Assembly: GCA_014529385.2 (NCBI GenBank)
Contig: CM043959.1
Coordinates: 63,811,753-63,875,752, forward strand
Reading direction: 5' to 3'
DNA from: Adiantum capillus-veneris
Taxonomy: Eukaryota; Streptophyta; Polypodiopsida; Polypodiales; Pteridaceae
Length of the DNA stretch: 64,000 nt
The stretch's first letter is position 1. Every line of letters begins with the position of its first letter. Below are positions 1 through 10,962 of the stretch, piece after piece. A program made the position numbers and the translations under genes. A model generated the notes under the pieces. That model was not told the DNA's origin. It worked only from the letters and a program-made list of their open reading frames with translations, and ran no database searches.

Positions 1-1000
1 ATAACTCCTTCCACGTCAACGCAGTATGATTTAGGGCTAGCAAAGGTGTCCCTCCAGCAACTGCAAAATCAAGTGTAGGCTTTGTAGGAAAGTACCCAGG
101 ATTGAGAAGAGCAATAGTGTAGGGCTCTAAGCACACGAAAGCACGCTCCTTTGGGACTCTTTCGGCTAATACCTTCAATGCCGACAAGGTATGGTTTAGG
201 AGTGTGCTCAGAATAGAGAAGAGCAAGCTCCTTTGGGACTCTTTCCTAATACCTTCCATGTCAATGCGGTATGGTTTAGGAGTGTGCTTCGAGTCCCTCA
301 ATTGCCGACCATGGTTCTGAAGGATCACTTTTTTTGGCGCACATAGTAATGTTTTGTTGCCTACTACTAGGTCACCATGCGGGTGCTCATGCAAAGCATG
401 ACTAAATCCATGCAGAAAAGGATGGATGCGGGGTTGAAGATGGGTTTGGGAAGCATGGGTTCCTTACACATAAGTTAGGAATTTAGAAGCCAAATAACGT
501 GCGAGTGGCCGCTTGCATTGATGAGGGGCCATGACAGATCTACACAAAACTGACCAAGACCTAGCAGAACTGAGAGCGTGTTTTTTGCTTTTGGAGCATG
601 TGGGGGAGCGCAACAATGTGCGAAGTCTCTCTCTCACTCTCTTTATTTTGTCGGTTTCTGCCATTGTTGGTTGCAGCAGCAGGGCCCCTTGAGTTCATAC
701 TCAAAGGACCATTATCCTAAAAGTGGCCAGACAGTTAGACAATTGTTCCCACTCATGCACGTTGTGGCAAGTCTTCAATGCTTGGCAAGGCCTTCAAGCC
801 CTATACTATCCCACCAACCGGCAATAGGGGCCCTTAAGCTCATAGTCAAAGGGCCATTACCTTAAAAGTGGCCAGGCAATTAGGTAGTTGTTCCCACTCA
901 TGCACTTTGTGGCAAGTCTCCAATGCTTTTCAAGGCCATCAAGCCCTACACCTATACTGGTTGAGACCCATATCCCACTATCTAGTAAAAAGAAAAAAAT
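1..1000. other. Non-coding stretch with short duplicated blocks
   Basis: No gene is supported. Two imperfect copies of a phrase containing CGGTATGGTTTAGGAGTGTG lie near 180-290. Two copies of a block of about 145 bp lie at roughly 681-825 and 826-955; both contain AAAGTGGCCAG and TTGTTCCCACTCATGCAC. The short ORFs here show no domain and are not conserved between the two copies. Confidence 0.6.
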
Positions 1001-2297
1001 AAAAATAAAAATCTAGCAACATTGTAAATTTTTAGGCCCGACTCAACAATATTCAAAGCATGTCTTTGTATTCACGATGTTTCGACAGTGCGGCCATAGA
1101 CATGATGATACAAAGAGGGCTTAGGAAAGGAAAAAAGCAGCACATTGTGATGGCGAAATCAATTTGCAACATTCAATAAATTAAGAGAATTAAATTAGGT
1201 AATTCCATTAGTTATCGAGATCTCATCGATCCCGGAGCAAGGCTTTTTTGACTAGATTTTCATACAATACTAGGGCCACATCTTCTAATAAAACTATGGT
1301 GGCGGATACAATTCCACATCAAAATTAGATGGCAAGAAAGGTTACCTGGCAATATGGAAAGTCAAATACTGCAAGCATCGAAAATGTTCGGAGAAGGGTC
1401 TTCTGAATTCGAGAAACTCCTACAAGTGCAAGGCATCATGTAGAGCAGACTACCAAACAAGGACCAAAAGATTGGTAAATTTTATGATTATGTGACTTTT
1501 TTTACTTCATATATGAGTGAATATTGCATGAAGCCTCCACAAGGTTTCCAAAGTAAATTTTGGTTGCAAAGACAAGGCATGTTGCTAGAATGGAAAATAG
1601 GGCAAAGAAGTTTGGCACAATCGACTCTTTGTTGGCTAAACATAGCTTTCTCTGTCATGCCTATGCTTGACAAAGGAGGAAAACATGATTGGCCTATCTG
1701 GCTATTTGTTCCAATTCACGAAGCCGAAAAGGGTCTCTCTTTCTTCATCTCGAAGTTTTGGGGTTTGAAGATTTACTAGGACATGTTTCCTAGGCAAAGT
1801 GTTTTTGCACTTGAGCTGACCAATGGTCATCATTCACATTCTGATGCCAAGGGTGGAGATTACAGAAAATTAGCAAGTACACTAAATTTAAGTTTAAAAT
1901 TTTGAACTTAAAATTTAAAATTTAAGTTTAAAATTTTGAACTTAAATCAATCGTGCAGAATTATTTTACCATGCCAACTTGACAAAGAAAAGGTTGCTTT
2001 GATCAAGTAGAGTTTGACATTAGGTGAAGTTTGATAGCTACATTTCCAAGCCTTTCTAGGCGGTGGCTAAAAGGATGGTGCAAAATCCATGGTACAATGT
2101 TCAAACCTATGTCAAACCATGTATGTAAAAGACATGCCTTCATCAATGACGAGTGTGATTTATACTAAAGTACTATATTTTGACGTTGATGAAACCAAAT
2201 GTGGGAATTACTTTATTGTTAAGAAATGATATTAGTTAGTGTTCACTAGAGTGTTACTCTTGACTTGGAAATGGTAGCAAATGAATCCTTCTTCTAT

Positions 2298-2298
<1 letters not shown>
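1001..2298. other. Non-coding AT-rich stretch
   Basis: I see no supportable gene. A 95-codon ORF at 1492-1779 has no recognisable domain. At about 1884-1947 a near-palindromic AT-rich unit built on TTTAAAATTTTGAACTTAAA occurs twice in tandem and could form a hairpin. Confidence 0.5.

Positions 2299-2383
<85 letters not shown>
2299..2383. repeat. (TC)n microsatellite, about 42 units
   Basis: Uninterrupted CT/TC dinucleotide tract of about 85 bp. Its Arg-Glu or Leu-Ser ORFs on both strands are artefacts of the repeat. It lies about 70 bp outside the left end of the hAT element. Confidence 0.97.
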
Positions 2384-2387
<4 letters not shown>

Positions 2388-2455
2388 GAATTTCGCTCGG
2401 TTTTTGTGTTCGTTCGGTAAAATTTGCTCGGTGCTTGGTAAGACTCGTTGCAGAG

Positions 2456-2463
2456 AAGGACAC
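2456..2463. repeat. Left target-site duplication of the hAT element
   Basis: AAGGACAC directly before the terminal CAGGGATTT; identical to 10955-10962. Confidence 0.93.
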
Positions 2464-2790
2464 CAGGGATTTTAATTACGCGATGACGCATTTTGTTAAA
2501 TGTTAATTATTGTTTTTATTATCACTATTTTTTGCATGTTAATAACATATCTAATGTCATGACCTACGAAAACCGGTAGAAAACGTAGAACCGGCGGGGC
2601 AACCAACAAACCCCGGCGGGCTTATTATGAAACCCGGCAGGCCCGGCGGGCAAAACAAGAATCCCACCGGCCCCGTCATGTACCCCCTCCATATTTGGCG
2701 GCTCTATATAACCCTGTAGTAGACATCACATCACATCACCGCTTCCTCTAAATTTAGTCATCCTTTAAAATTTAGAAGAAAAGCTAAAGG
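2464..2790 (+). promoter_or_regulatory. Left terminal region: inverted repeat, GC-rich motifs and transposase promoter
   Basis: The first bases mirror the right end of the element with scattered mismatches (CAGGGATTT, then ACG-GAT-AC spacing, then GTTAATAA). At 2590-2680 the motif CCGGCGGGC and variants recur four to five times. A TATA box TATATAA lies at 2705-2711. A 5' splice donor AAAG/GTAAAA follows at 2789/2790, opening a leader intron that ends TTGCAG at 3724, 13 bases before the transposase ATG. The right end has the same parts in mirror image. Confidence 0.72.
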
Positions 2791-2840
2791 TAAAAAAACG
2801 AATAGTCTTTAAAAAAAATTAAAACTTAATGAAACTCTGA

Positions 2841-3590
2841 TCATGGATCATTAGTTCTTTTTTGGACTGAACTGATTCTTGAAAGGAGGTAGAAAGGTGA
2901 ATCTTTGGGTCGGTATCTCTACATTTGGGATGGACTAATCTCATGTTTGGTTCACTGTTATATTTGCTAAATTGATTGCTATATTGATTAGAACTTCTAT
3001 CATAGGTCATTAGTTCTTTTTTGGACTGAACTGATTCTTGAAAAGAGATAGAAAGGTGAATCTTTGGGTCGATATCTCTACTTTTGGGATGGACTGATCA
3101 CATGTTTGATTCACCGTTGTATTTGCTTGCTATTCCGATTAGAACTCCAATCATGGGTCATTAGTTCTTTTTTGGACTGGACTGATTCATGAAAGGAGGT
3201 AGGAAGGTGAATCTTTGGGTCGATATCTCTACTTTTGGGATGGACTGATCACATGTTTGATTCACCGCTGTATTTGCTTGCTATTTCGATTAGAGCTCCT
3301 ATCATGGGTCATTAGTTCTTTTTTGGACTGGACTGATTCATGAAAGGGGTAGGAAGGTGAATCTTTGGGTCGATATCTCTACTTTTGGGATGGACTGATC
3401 ACATATTTGATTCACCATTGTATTTGCTTGCTATTTCGATTAGAGCTCCAATCATGGGTCATTAGTTCTTTTTTGGACTGGACTGATTCATGAAAGGGGT
3501 AGGAAGGTGAATCTTTGGGTCGATATCTCTACTTTTGGGATGGACTGATCACATATTTGATTCACCGTTGTATTTGCTTGCTCATGTTTG
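2841..3590. repeat. Tandem array, about 150-bp unit, five copies
   Basis: The phrase GTCATTAGTTCTTTTTTGGA starts near 2847, 3007, 3157, 3308 and 3458, giving periods of 160, 150, 151 and 150 bp. The last copy is partial. The array fills most of the inferred leader intron (2790-3724) of the transposase gene. Confidence 0.93.
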
Positions 3591-3737
3591 AGTAGATTGA
3601 GGTTTATTCTCTTCAGGCTTCACTACTACGCTTGTGTGTGATATTGATTATAACACTAATGTTTGGTTTGAATAATACTTGAAAGAAGAGATAGCATACT
3701 GAGCTACGTTTATTGGTATTGCAGGCATCCAATAAGT

Positions 3738-6176
3738 ATGTCTTCCATAGAGAATGTGAGCGGTGATGTTGGTGTCTCAAGACTGGCTTCCTTGAGGAGA
3801 CCTCCTACCTCGGTGCTAGGTCCTGCTTCGCAGGGCACCACTTCGCAGGGCAAGCGAAAGGCAAGTGGAAAAATTCCAGGACCCGAGTGGAATTTTGCCA
3901 CAAATTTAAATAAGTATCAAGATTGGAAATGTAACTTTTGTGGTGAAGAGAAATCTGGAGGAGCACCAAGAATAAGGGATCATTTGCTAGGTGGCAATAC
4001 CAGAATCCAAGGAGGAAAGTGCAAGGGCTTAGGTGCAGAAGAAGCAGCTATGCGCTTAAAAGCTTTAATTGGTAAGCTAATTTCCATGAGCAAAAGATCA
4101 AAACTCTCTACTTTCAACCATCACACCCCGGTATCGATAAGATCAAGCCAGTATGAGGGATCATTGGGTGTAACGCCCACCAATGGAAGCACTCAAAGCA
4201 GGGAACCAACTTCTCATATCGATGGAACTACACCTCCAAACCATGGATCTCCTGACTTTCAGGTAGGATCGTCAAAAAGTAGACAGGTTAGCTTACAGAC
4301 GAGCTTCAAAACACTTGCCTTAGAAGAAGCACAACTTGCACTAGCTAAAGCCGTCTATTTCACTGGGGGATCATTGGCCATTGTCACCCGTGATGCATGG
4401 AAGTCAACTTGGAAACGCATTGGGGAGTATGGTGCTGGATTTACCCCTCCAACATATCACCATATGAGAAACCAACTATTGGATAAATGTTACACAAGCA
4501 CACAACAGGATATTCAAAGGGTAATATTAAATGCAACAGAAAAATTTGGATACACCATAGTTAGTGATGGTTGGTCCAACGTTCAAAGGCGGCCATTGAT
4601 CAACATCATGCTTGTATGTCCTCGTGGTAAATGTTTTATCAAAGCTGTGGATAGCTCTGGTCAAATAAAGTCTGGCAGTTTTATAGCTGACATCATTGGC
4701 GACGCAGTTGACGAACTTGGAAAATAAAATGTTGTCCAAGTAATCATGGACAATGCCAAAAATTGCAGGGCTGCAGGTAGGATACTTGAAAGTCACTTCT
4801 CTCACCTATATAGTGCTGGTTGCAGTACACACAGCTTGAACTTGGTATTGCAAGATTGGTACAAGAGGGAGGACACAGAGTGGTTCAAATGGATAGTAGA
4901 CAATGCTCGCTTAATAGTCAAGTTTGTTTTGAAGCATCAGAGGGTTCTTAACATGTATCGTTAGAGGATGTCTACTATGTTAAAACTGCCGTGCGAAACT
5001 AGATTTTGCACCAACTACTATACGGTAGAATCACTAATAAAAAATAAGAATGCTGTGATGGAGACATTTGTTTGTGCCACTTGTTCAGAATGGGAGGCTG
5101 GTCAAAGGGAGAAGATAAAAAGCAAAATAGGGGTGATCAGAGATCTACTAGCTGATCGCCACTTCTAGGATGATGTGGTGGATGTGCACAATGTCATGAT
5201 GCCAATTATGCTCGCATTACGCCAACTGGATTCTACCTTGCCTAACATAGGTAAGGTGCGGATGGCTTGGTGGACTGTTCAAGAAAGCCTTGCAAATCCA
5301 CTAGTTGATCGCCACTTCTGGGATGATGTGGTGGATGTGCACAATGTCATGATGCCAATTATGCTCGCATTACGCCAACTGGATTCTGCCTTGCGTAACA
5401 TAGGTAAGGTGTGGATGGCTTGGTGGACTGTTCAAGAAAGCCTTGCAAATCCATAGGAGCCCCAGGAGCCAATTGTGAAGCCTTGGAAGACACCATTCAC
5501 TCAAAAGAGGAGAGAAATTTTGAGAAAGTATGTGCATGGTCGATGGGTTGGAACACATAGTCCACTACACAGCGTAGCTTTCTTATTGGATCCAGAGTAT
5601 TGGGCAATGGAAATAGACAAACTTGATGAGGAGGTGCTGGAAGACTTTTATGATGTGATAGGAAGATTTTATGATGATCCTGATGAGCATGCATTAGCTG
5701 TTACTGATCTTACAAAGTTTAAAATCAAAGAGAGTAAGTTTGGTACAGAATTTGTGCAGAAACTTGCCACGGAGCAACCAGCGTGGAAGTGGTGGATGAT
5801 GAATGGTGGTAGTGCACCCACCCTTAAACGCCTAGCTGTTAGAATCCTAGCCCAATGTGCATCCAATTCAAGTTCTGAGAGAAAGTGGAGTACATATAAA
5901 TATGTACATTCCACCATCAGAAACCGCCTTCTAAATTCAAGAGCTGAAAAATTTGTGTATATGTACTGTAACCATCGGCTATTGGCAAGAGTGCAAGCTG
6001 AGAACTACAAAGAGGAGATTCCGTGCTCGACTTATGATGTAACCAATGATGAGGTGGATGAAGACATTGAGCTGCAAGGGGAATCTCATGAAGTAGAAAC
6101 TACATGTACTTTTGAAGAGATTGAAGAGAATTTAGAAATTGAACCAACTTTGACCCAGCAAGCGACGGTGGTTTAA
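3738..6176 (+). pseudogene. hAT transposase with N-terminal BED-type zinc finger, four in-frame stops
   Basis: One reading frame of about 813 codons runs from the ATG at 3738 to 6176 with no frameshift, but is cut by TAA at 4725 and TAG at 4962, 5166 and 5454. Residues about 60-85 hold a BED-like finger (CNFCGEE, then RDHLLGG). The catalytic region shows the first Asp in SDGWSN (near 4564), the second in VIMDNAKN (near 4748) and the CSTHSLNL motif. The C-terminal hAT dimerisation region has SSSERKWS and IRNRLL. A 51-codon segment is duplicated in frame at about 5154-5456. The start fits a leader-intron acceptor 13 bases upstream. The element would need the transposase of another copy to move, unless these stops are recent. 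Confidence 0.9.
5154..5456 (+). repeat. In-frame 153-bp tandem duplication inside the hAT transposase
   Basis: The segment from GATCGCCACTTCT at 5154 recurs from 5307, a period of 153 bp or 51 codons. In one copy a Trp codon (TGG, HFWDD) is intact; in the other it is TAG (HF-stop-DD). The two copies otherwise differ at only a few bases. Confidence 0.95.
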
Positions 6177-6466
6177 TTAATAGATTATCGAATCCACTGA
6201 GTGACTTCTGTTTAAGTTCAAAAACTGTTTATCTTATAAGCTTTTTTTATATTTAGTTTAAGGTTTAGACATTTGCTTAATAATAAACGAAGCCCTTAAA
6301 AACCTTTACAAGGCCACAAATCACTATTAAAGCTTCATAATATACAAAGCCCTAACAAATCTTTGCATTATCACATATCATAATTGAAGCTGAAGTGAAG
6401 ACAATTCACAATTCACTAATAAATTCTCGCAAGACAACGAGTAAATGTTTTCAAATGTTACAAAAA
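6177..6466. other. AT-rich spacer between convergent hAT genes
   Basis: About 290 bp between the transposase stop on + and the stop of the zinc-finger gene on -. It presumably holds both 3' ends. AATAAA-like AT-rich sequence is present (for example AATAATAAACGAAG near 6280), but no poly(A) site can be assigned with confidence. Confidence 0.5.
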
Positions 6467-7438
6467 CTATCCAAGTGATAGTGAAATATTTGTGAGAATA
6501 TCTTCATTCTCATGTTCACGTTGACCTTTAAGCTTATTATAGTCTTCACACATTTTGAACATTGCATATAACTTTTTGGATATCTCAAACTCCCATATAG
6601 CACAATGAAATTTATTCATCATGCTTTGCATCAAGCATGATATATGATACATATGTTCGCATGGCAAGCTGAAGTGACCACACCACTCATGAAAGAATGA
6701 TCTACATATGGGGCAAGGACCACCGTGCTCACCAGAAGCTAGAGGGGCCTCAATAGATGTTGGGTGCTCAATCAATGTGGCAGCATTTTGTTTTTTTATA
6801 GTCGCCTCTAATTCTTTTACGTGGCGAGATAGCACCTTCACCTCCCTTTGCAAGTCTCTATTTAGGGTTTCTTCTGCATGAGATCCTTTTGTAGCTTGTG
6901 ATGCTTACCTGAGTTGAGTTTGAAGCTCCTCCTTAACTTGGTGCACTTCCATTGATGCACCTTCTAGTGCCAATGACATCTCTTGCCGTGTGAAGGTGAT
7001 TGCAATACTGCGAATGTCCTCAACCGTCATGTGAGGTGTCCTTGAGCTAAAGTCCACTACTTCACCCAAGACATAATGCATGTATAAAATCTTGGCAAAC
7101 CACAATGGACAATCCATATGATGCATAGGATGACCCATAACATCGAGATATATGTTCTCTCCATTGTCTCGTATGTCTGCATTAATGCATTGTGATAGCT
7201 TAAGTCGGCCTTTCTTAATGTTGTCATCTGCAATGCTTGGCCATATGGATTTGACCATTTCTCGGTCAATCCTAGTGTTCACCTCTTTCCATTGTGTACC
7301 CACTGGGTTGGCCCACTGGATGCAACGAGCTGCAATTCGAGCGGTGTCGTTCACTCCACCTCCTTGACACATAGATCTGAGACACTCAAAAGCGCGCTTA
7401 GCCCTTTGATTATCATTATCCATATCCTGATTAAACAC
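6467..7438 (-). CDS. Zinc-finger (RING-like) coiled-coil protein, hAT cargo, two exons
   Basis: Two minus-strand coding blocks lie within the hAT element. The first (about 7426-6907) opens after acceptor ATCAG and an ATG (MDNDNQRAKR) and holds an alpha-helical region of unknown family, ending at donor CAACTCAG/GTAAGC. The second (about 6890-6467) has a predicted coiled coil and then CPIC, WCGH, PCEH, YHISC. That Cys/His spacing looks like a RING or related zinc-binding fold, perhaps an E3 ligase, but this is not certain. The reading frame does not join cleanly across the inferred intron, so a 1-base indel or a different splice site is likely. A TATA-like TTATAAAAG near 7768-7777 upstream suggests its own promoter. 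Its role in the transposon is unknown. Confidence 0.6.
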
Positions 7439-7467
7439 TATACTTCAGTTACGGCATACAAACTTAA

Positions 7468-7610
7468 TGATAATCAATTGCTATAAGAGTAACCACCATT
7501 TTACGACAATCAATTGCTATAATTTTAACCACCATTTTACGACAATCAATTGATATTAGAATAACCACCATCTTACGACAATCAATTGATATAAGAGTAA
7601 CCACCATTTT
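7468..7610. repeat. 36-bp tandem repeat, four copies
   Basis: CAATTG starts at 7475, 7511, 7547 and 7583, exactly 36 bp apart. Each copy carries ACGACAATCAATTG and TAACCACCAT. It lies just upstream of the zinc-finger gene on the minus strand. Confidence 0.93.
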
Positions 7611-7878
7611 TTAAATCAATGAATGACAATCAGTGACTCCACGTGGCTTATTGCTTGAAACTTAAGAGAAAAAACAAAACTCATAGAAAATTTGTTGTCT
7701 ATTGAGATATAACATTGTTTTTAATACTCATACATCATCCATGGCGCATAATACCCAATTTTTAAAAGTGCTTTTATAAGTCAAAAGTCTCAGAAAACCC
7801 TGCTTCATAAAGTACATCATATATCCATCAAAAAAAGGCTACACTCATTTTAGAGGGAGGGCGTAAGCATCGTTCTGG

Positions 7879-9307
7879 CTAGACTTCAAATCTTTCTAAT
7901 TCTTCGTCCAAAAGTGCCAAGGTCTTTCTGTCTGTGGATTTCTTCCTCACCCAACCTTCCACAACAATCCTAGATATGGCTTGTACCTCCACTGAAACCT
8001 TATGTTTGAACCAATCTGTGCTGTAGTAGTCAGAGAACTCTCCACAAAACTTACAAAATTGCCATATCACCCATCCTATGGCGTACACATCTATGGCCTT
8101 GGTCCATGGGCATAAATTCTTGCCATCTAGTAACTCAGGAGCTCGCCAAGGATGAAGCTTTTGCCAGTTTTCATCGGTATTGTTGGTCTTTTGTGTCTCT
8201 AAGACAACATGCAGAGCCAATCCCCAATCAATTATTCCAATACGGGGAGTGAGATCCTTGGTAAAGTCCAACATGATGTTCAATGGATGGAGATCATTGT
8301 GGATCACTCCCTCGTCATGTGCGAATCGCAATGCCTTCACCAAGGCATGGATCAGTGAGGGAGCATGATTTCACAGGCTCTTGATACGTGTTTTCTTGTC
8401 TTCAGAGGGCTGCTCCCATTTAAAGTCTTCAGGGATCTTTCCTTTCCCCTCTTGATGCGCTACAAGCGTCGTGAAAGAGCCATGTGGAAGGGGCACTGGG
8501 TCCATAAGATCACCTAAAGTTCCCCCATTGAAATAGGGGAATATCAGAAACCATGGCAACGTTACAGAGTGGGAAATACTCCTCACAATCCTTCTATGGT
8601 TGAGATCTACCCCACTTTCTGATGCAAAGCTTTTCCACTGATGCTTGGCCTGTCCTTTGAACTCCTTGGCACAATAAGTATTCGTTGCAGGAAGGAAACT
8701 GATCCCTTTGATTTGAACTTGCCACCCTGTGCCATAAGCCCTTGACCCAAGTTTCTTGATCTTCTTAATGGACTTATTTGGAATGCCCAAAGTCATACTA
8801 CATTTAGAATTGTATATACTGCTCTCTAGGTGACTGGCAGAAGCAGTAGAACCCGATGTTCCCTCAATGGCAGCCTCCTCAATAAACGGTTCTCCAACTT
8901 GGCTGCTCCCCATAACTCTGGTGATAGCCATTCGCATTTTCTTTCTTAGTCCAAATTGTGTGTCTATGTGGGATGCTCGCCTTGACCTCTCCTTTTCAGC
9001 TCTCCATCTCGCGTTCCAATGCTCTAGCTTACTTGTCTACTTCTTGAGGGCATTCCTCTTTCAAATCAGAGGCCACCTTGGGCAAATTGCCCACCCAACT
9101 GCTCAGTAATGAGATTATTGATTCGGTTGTTTTGTCTGGATATAACAACAACATTTTTCGGGCAATCTCACTGTATAATGATTGCAATCTAGACTCATCT
9201 GCAACAATCTGCGCTATATCGTCGGGATCTAGTGCACTGACGATTGTAATCAACAATTGTCTAATTTTCTTTTTGAACTCTATCATTGAAGTAGCAAAAG
9301 GATCCAT
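7879..9307 (-). pseudogene. Protein kinase-like gene carried by the hAT element (one stop, one frameshift)
   Basis: The minus-strand frame starts at the ATG at 9307 (MDPFATSM), six bases after an inferred leader-intron acceptor CATTGCAG. The N-terminal part is helical. The kinase domain shows a glycine-rich-loop-like LGSRAYGTGW, the Lys in YCAKEF, the catalytic loop HNDLHPLNIML, DWG in place of DFG, and WRAPELL as the APE motif, then DVYAIGWVIW. The core catalytic Lys, Asp and Asn are present; DWG is unusual. The frame is broken by a one-base shift near 9028 (after QEVDK) and a TGA at 8371-8373. The family cannot be named from motifs alone. It may be a captured host kinase or a long-term cargo gene; its promoter inside the transposon terminus favours the latter. 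A function in transposition is speculation. Confidence 0.8.
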
Positions 9308-9433
9308 TTTGCCTGCAATGGTATTATTGCAAACAACACATTGTGAAATATAACTATGTGCCACTGTATTTGGATCCTTTCTACGTGAAAGAAAAAGTGC
9401 AGTATAGACCATAGATCTCGTACGCTTTTGCAA

Positions 9434-10590
9434 TGACACACCTAATCGCAATTGTAACCATGTGCCAATGCCTCATCGTGCAAAAACTTACAAACAGATG
9501 CTCCTGTCATTCTAGCAGTAACACACCTAGTCGCAATTGCAACCATGTGCCGAAGCATGAATGACTGGGAGCAACATAAAACATAGTCACCCTACGCTTT
9601 TGCAATGACACACCTAGCCGCAATTGCAACCATGTGCCAGTGCATCCATGCACGGTGACTTCTTTCAAACAGATGCTCCTATCATTCTAGCAGCAACACA
9701 CCTAGCCGCAATTGCAACCATGTGCCGAAGCATGAATGACTGGGAGGAACATAAAACATAGTCACCCTACGCTTTTGCAATGACACACCTAGCCGCAATT
9801 GCAACCATGTGTCAGTGCATCCACGCACGGTGACTTCTTTCAAATAGATGCTCCTGTCATTCTAGCAGCAACACACCTAGTTGCAATTGCAACCATGTGC
9901 CGAAGCATGAATGAATGGGAGCAACATAAAACATAGTCATCCTACGCTTTTGCAATGACACACCTAGTCGCAATTGCAACCATGTGCCAGTGCATCCACT
10001 CACGATGTCGTCTTTCAAGATTCAAGCATATGAAACATTATGAAATTATTGAGCACACATTCATGCATTAGATGCTACCGTCAATCTAGCAGCAACACAC
10101 CTAGTCGCAATTGCAACCATGTGCCGAAGCATGAATGACGGGAAGCAACATAAAACATAGTCATCTTGCATTTTTGCAATGACACACCTAGCCGCAATTG
10201 TAACCATGTGCCAGTGCATCCACGCACGGTGACTTCTTTCAAACAGATGCTCCTGTCATTCTAGCAGCAACACACCTAGTCGCATTTGCAACCATGTGCC
10301 GAAGCATGAATGACTGGGAGCAACATAAAACATAGTCACCCTATGCTTTTGCAATGACACACCTAGCCGCAATTGCAACCATGTGCCAGTGCATCCACGC
10401 ACGGTGACTTCTTTCAAACAGATGCTCCTGTCATTCTAGCAGCAACACACCTAGTCGCAATTGCAACCATGTGCCGAAGCATGAATGACTGGGAGCAATA
10501 TAAAACATAATCATCGTACACTTTTGCAATGACACACCTAGCCGCAATTGCAACCATATGCCAGTGCATCCACGTACGATGATTTGATAA
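9434..10590. repeat. Tandem array, about 175-bp unit, seven anchors
   Basis: The anchor TGACACACCTA occurs at 9434, 9606, 9781, 9956, 10180, 10355 and 10530, giving a period of 172-175 bp with one 49-bp insertion in the 9956-10180 interval. Each unit contains two related sub-repeats around CGCAATTGCAACCATGTGCC. The array fills the inferred leader intron (10604-9313) of the kinase gene and mirrors the array at the other end of the element, but its sequence is different. Confidence 0.94.
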
Positions 10591-10604
10591 AAGAAATTTT
10601 ATAC

Positions 10605-10954
10605 CTTTAAGTTTTAACGCAAAAAACTCAAAAAAACATCAATAAAATAAGGGATTAAAAAATTACTGCTACACTGCTTTGAGAATGTGGAAAGCTGCCA
10701 GAAAGTTTGGTGAAGAAGACTTTTCAATGTACCTCTCTTGTGAAAAAGACAAGCACCAGCGTCGCCTTTATATAGCCACAGCGGGCCCGGCGGGGAAATT
10801 GCTTTACCCGGCAAGCCCGGCGGGCCTCGAGCCGGTCCAAGTCTCCTTGCAGGTCAAAAAATATGAATGTCAATTAACATAATATTTGTTATTTTGCATT
10901 TCTATTGTTATTAACCTGAAATTATAGTGTGATCACGTCATTTTGAAATCCCTG
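10605..10954 (-). promoter_or_regulatory. Right terminal region: inverted repeat, GC-rich motifs and kinase-gene promoter
   Basis: Read on the minus strand, this begins CAGGGATTTCAAAATGACG, continues to GTTAATAACA, then shows CCGCCGGGC motifs (10780-10835), a TATA box TATATAAAG at 10767-10775, a leader exon and donor CTTAAAG/GTATAA at 10605/10604. The parts and their order match the left terminal region. Confidence 0.72.
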
Positions 10955-10962
10955 AAGGACAC
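10955..10962. repeat. Right target-site duplication of the hAT element
   Basis: AAGGACAC directly after the terminal AAATCCCTG; identical to 2456-2463. Confidence 0.93.

Larger units (their letters stand above)
2464..10954. mobile_element. Complete hAT-type DNA transposon carrying kinase and zinc-finger cargo
   Basis: The element begins CAGGGATTTT and ends AAAATTTC-type sequence closing in AAATCCCTG, so the ends are inverted repeats starting with the CAGGG typical of hAT elements. It is flanked by perfect 8-bp target-site duplications AAGGACAC at 2456-2463 and 10955-10962; 8 bp is the hAT family hallmark. Length is 8,491 bp. Inside, a hAT transposase on + converges on a kinase gene and a zinc-finger gene on -. 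Both ends carry GC-rich CCGGCGGGC motifs, a TATA box, a leader intron with donor TAAAG/GTA and acceptor TTGCAG/GC, and a tandem array within that intron. The intact duplication shows the whole segment moved as one unit. Confidence 0.92.

Noticed and set aside
1492-1779. 95-codon ORF on + and the opposite 61-codon ORF
   Set aside because: No domain, no splice context and no repeat copy; chance ORFs in AT-rich sequence are common.
2254-2491. Arg-Glu and Leu-Ser repeat ORFs
   Set aside because: Artefacts of the TC microsatellite.
9434-10590. Centromeric or other satellite DNA
   Set aside because: The 175-bp period suggests satellite, but the array lies wholly inside the hAT element within a leader intron, with only about seven units.
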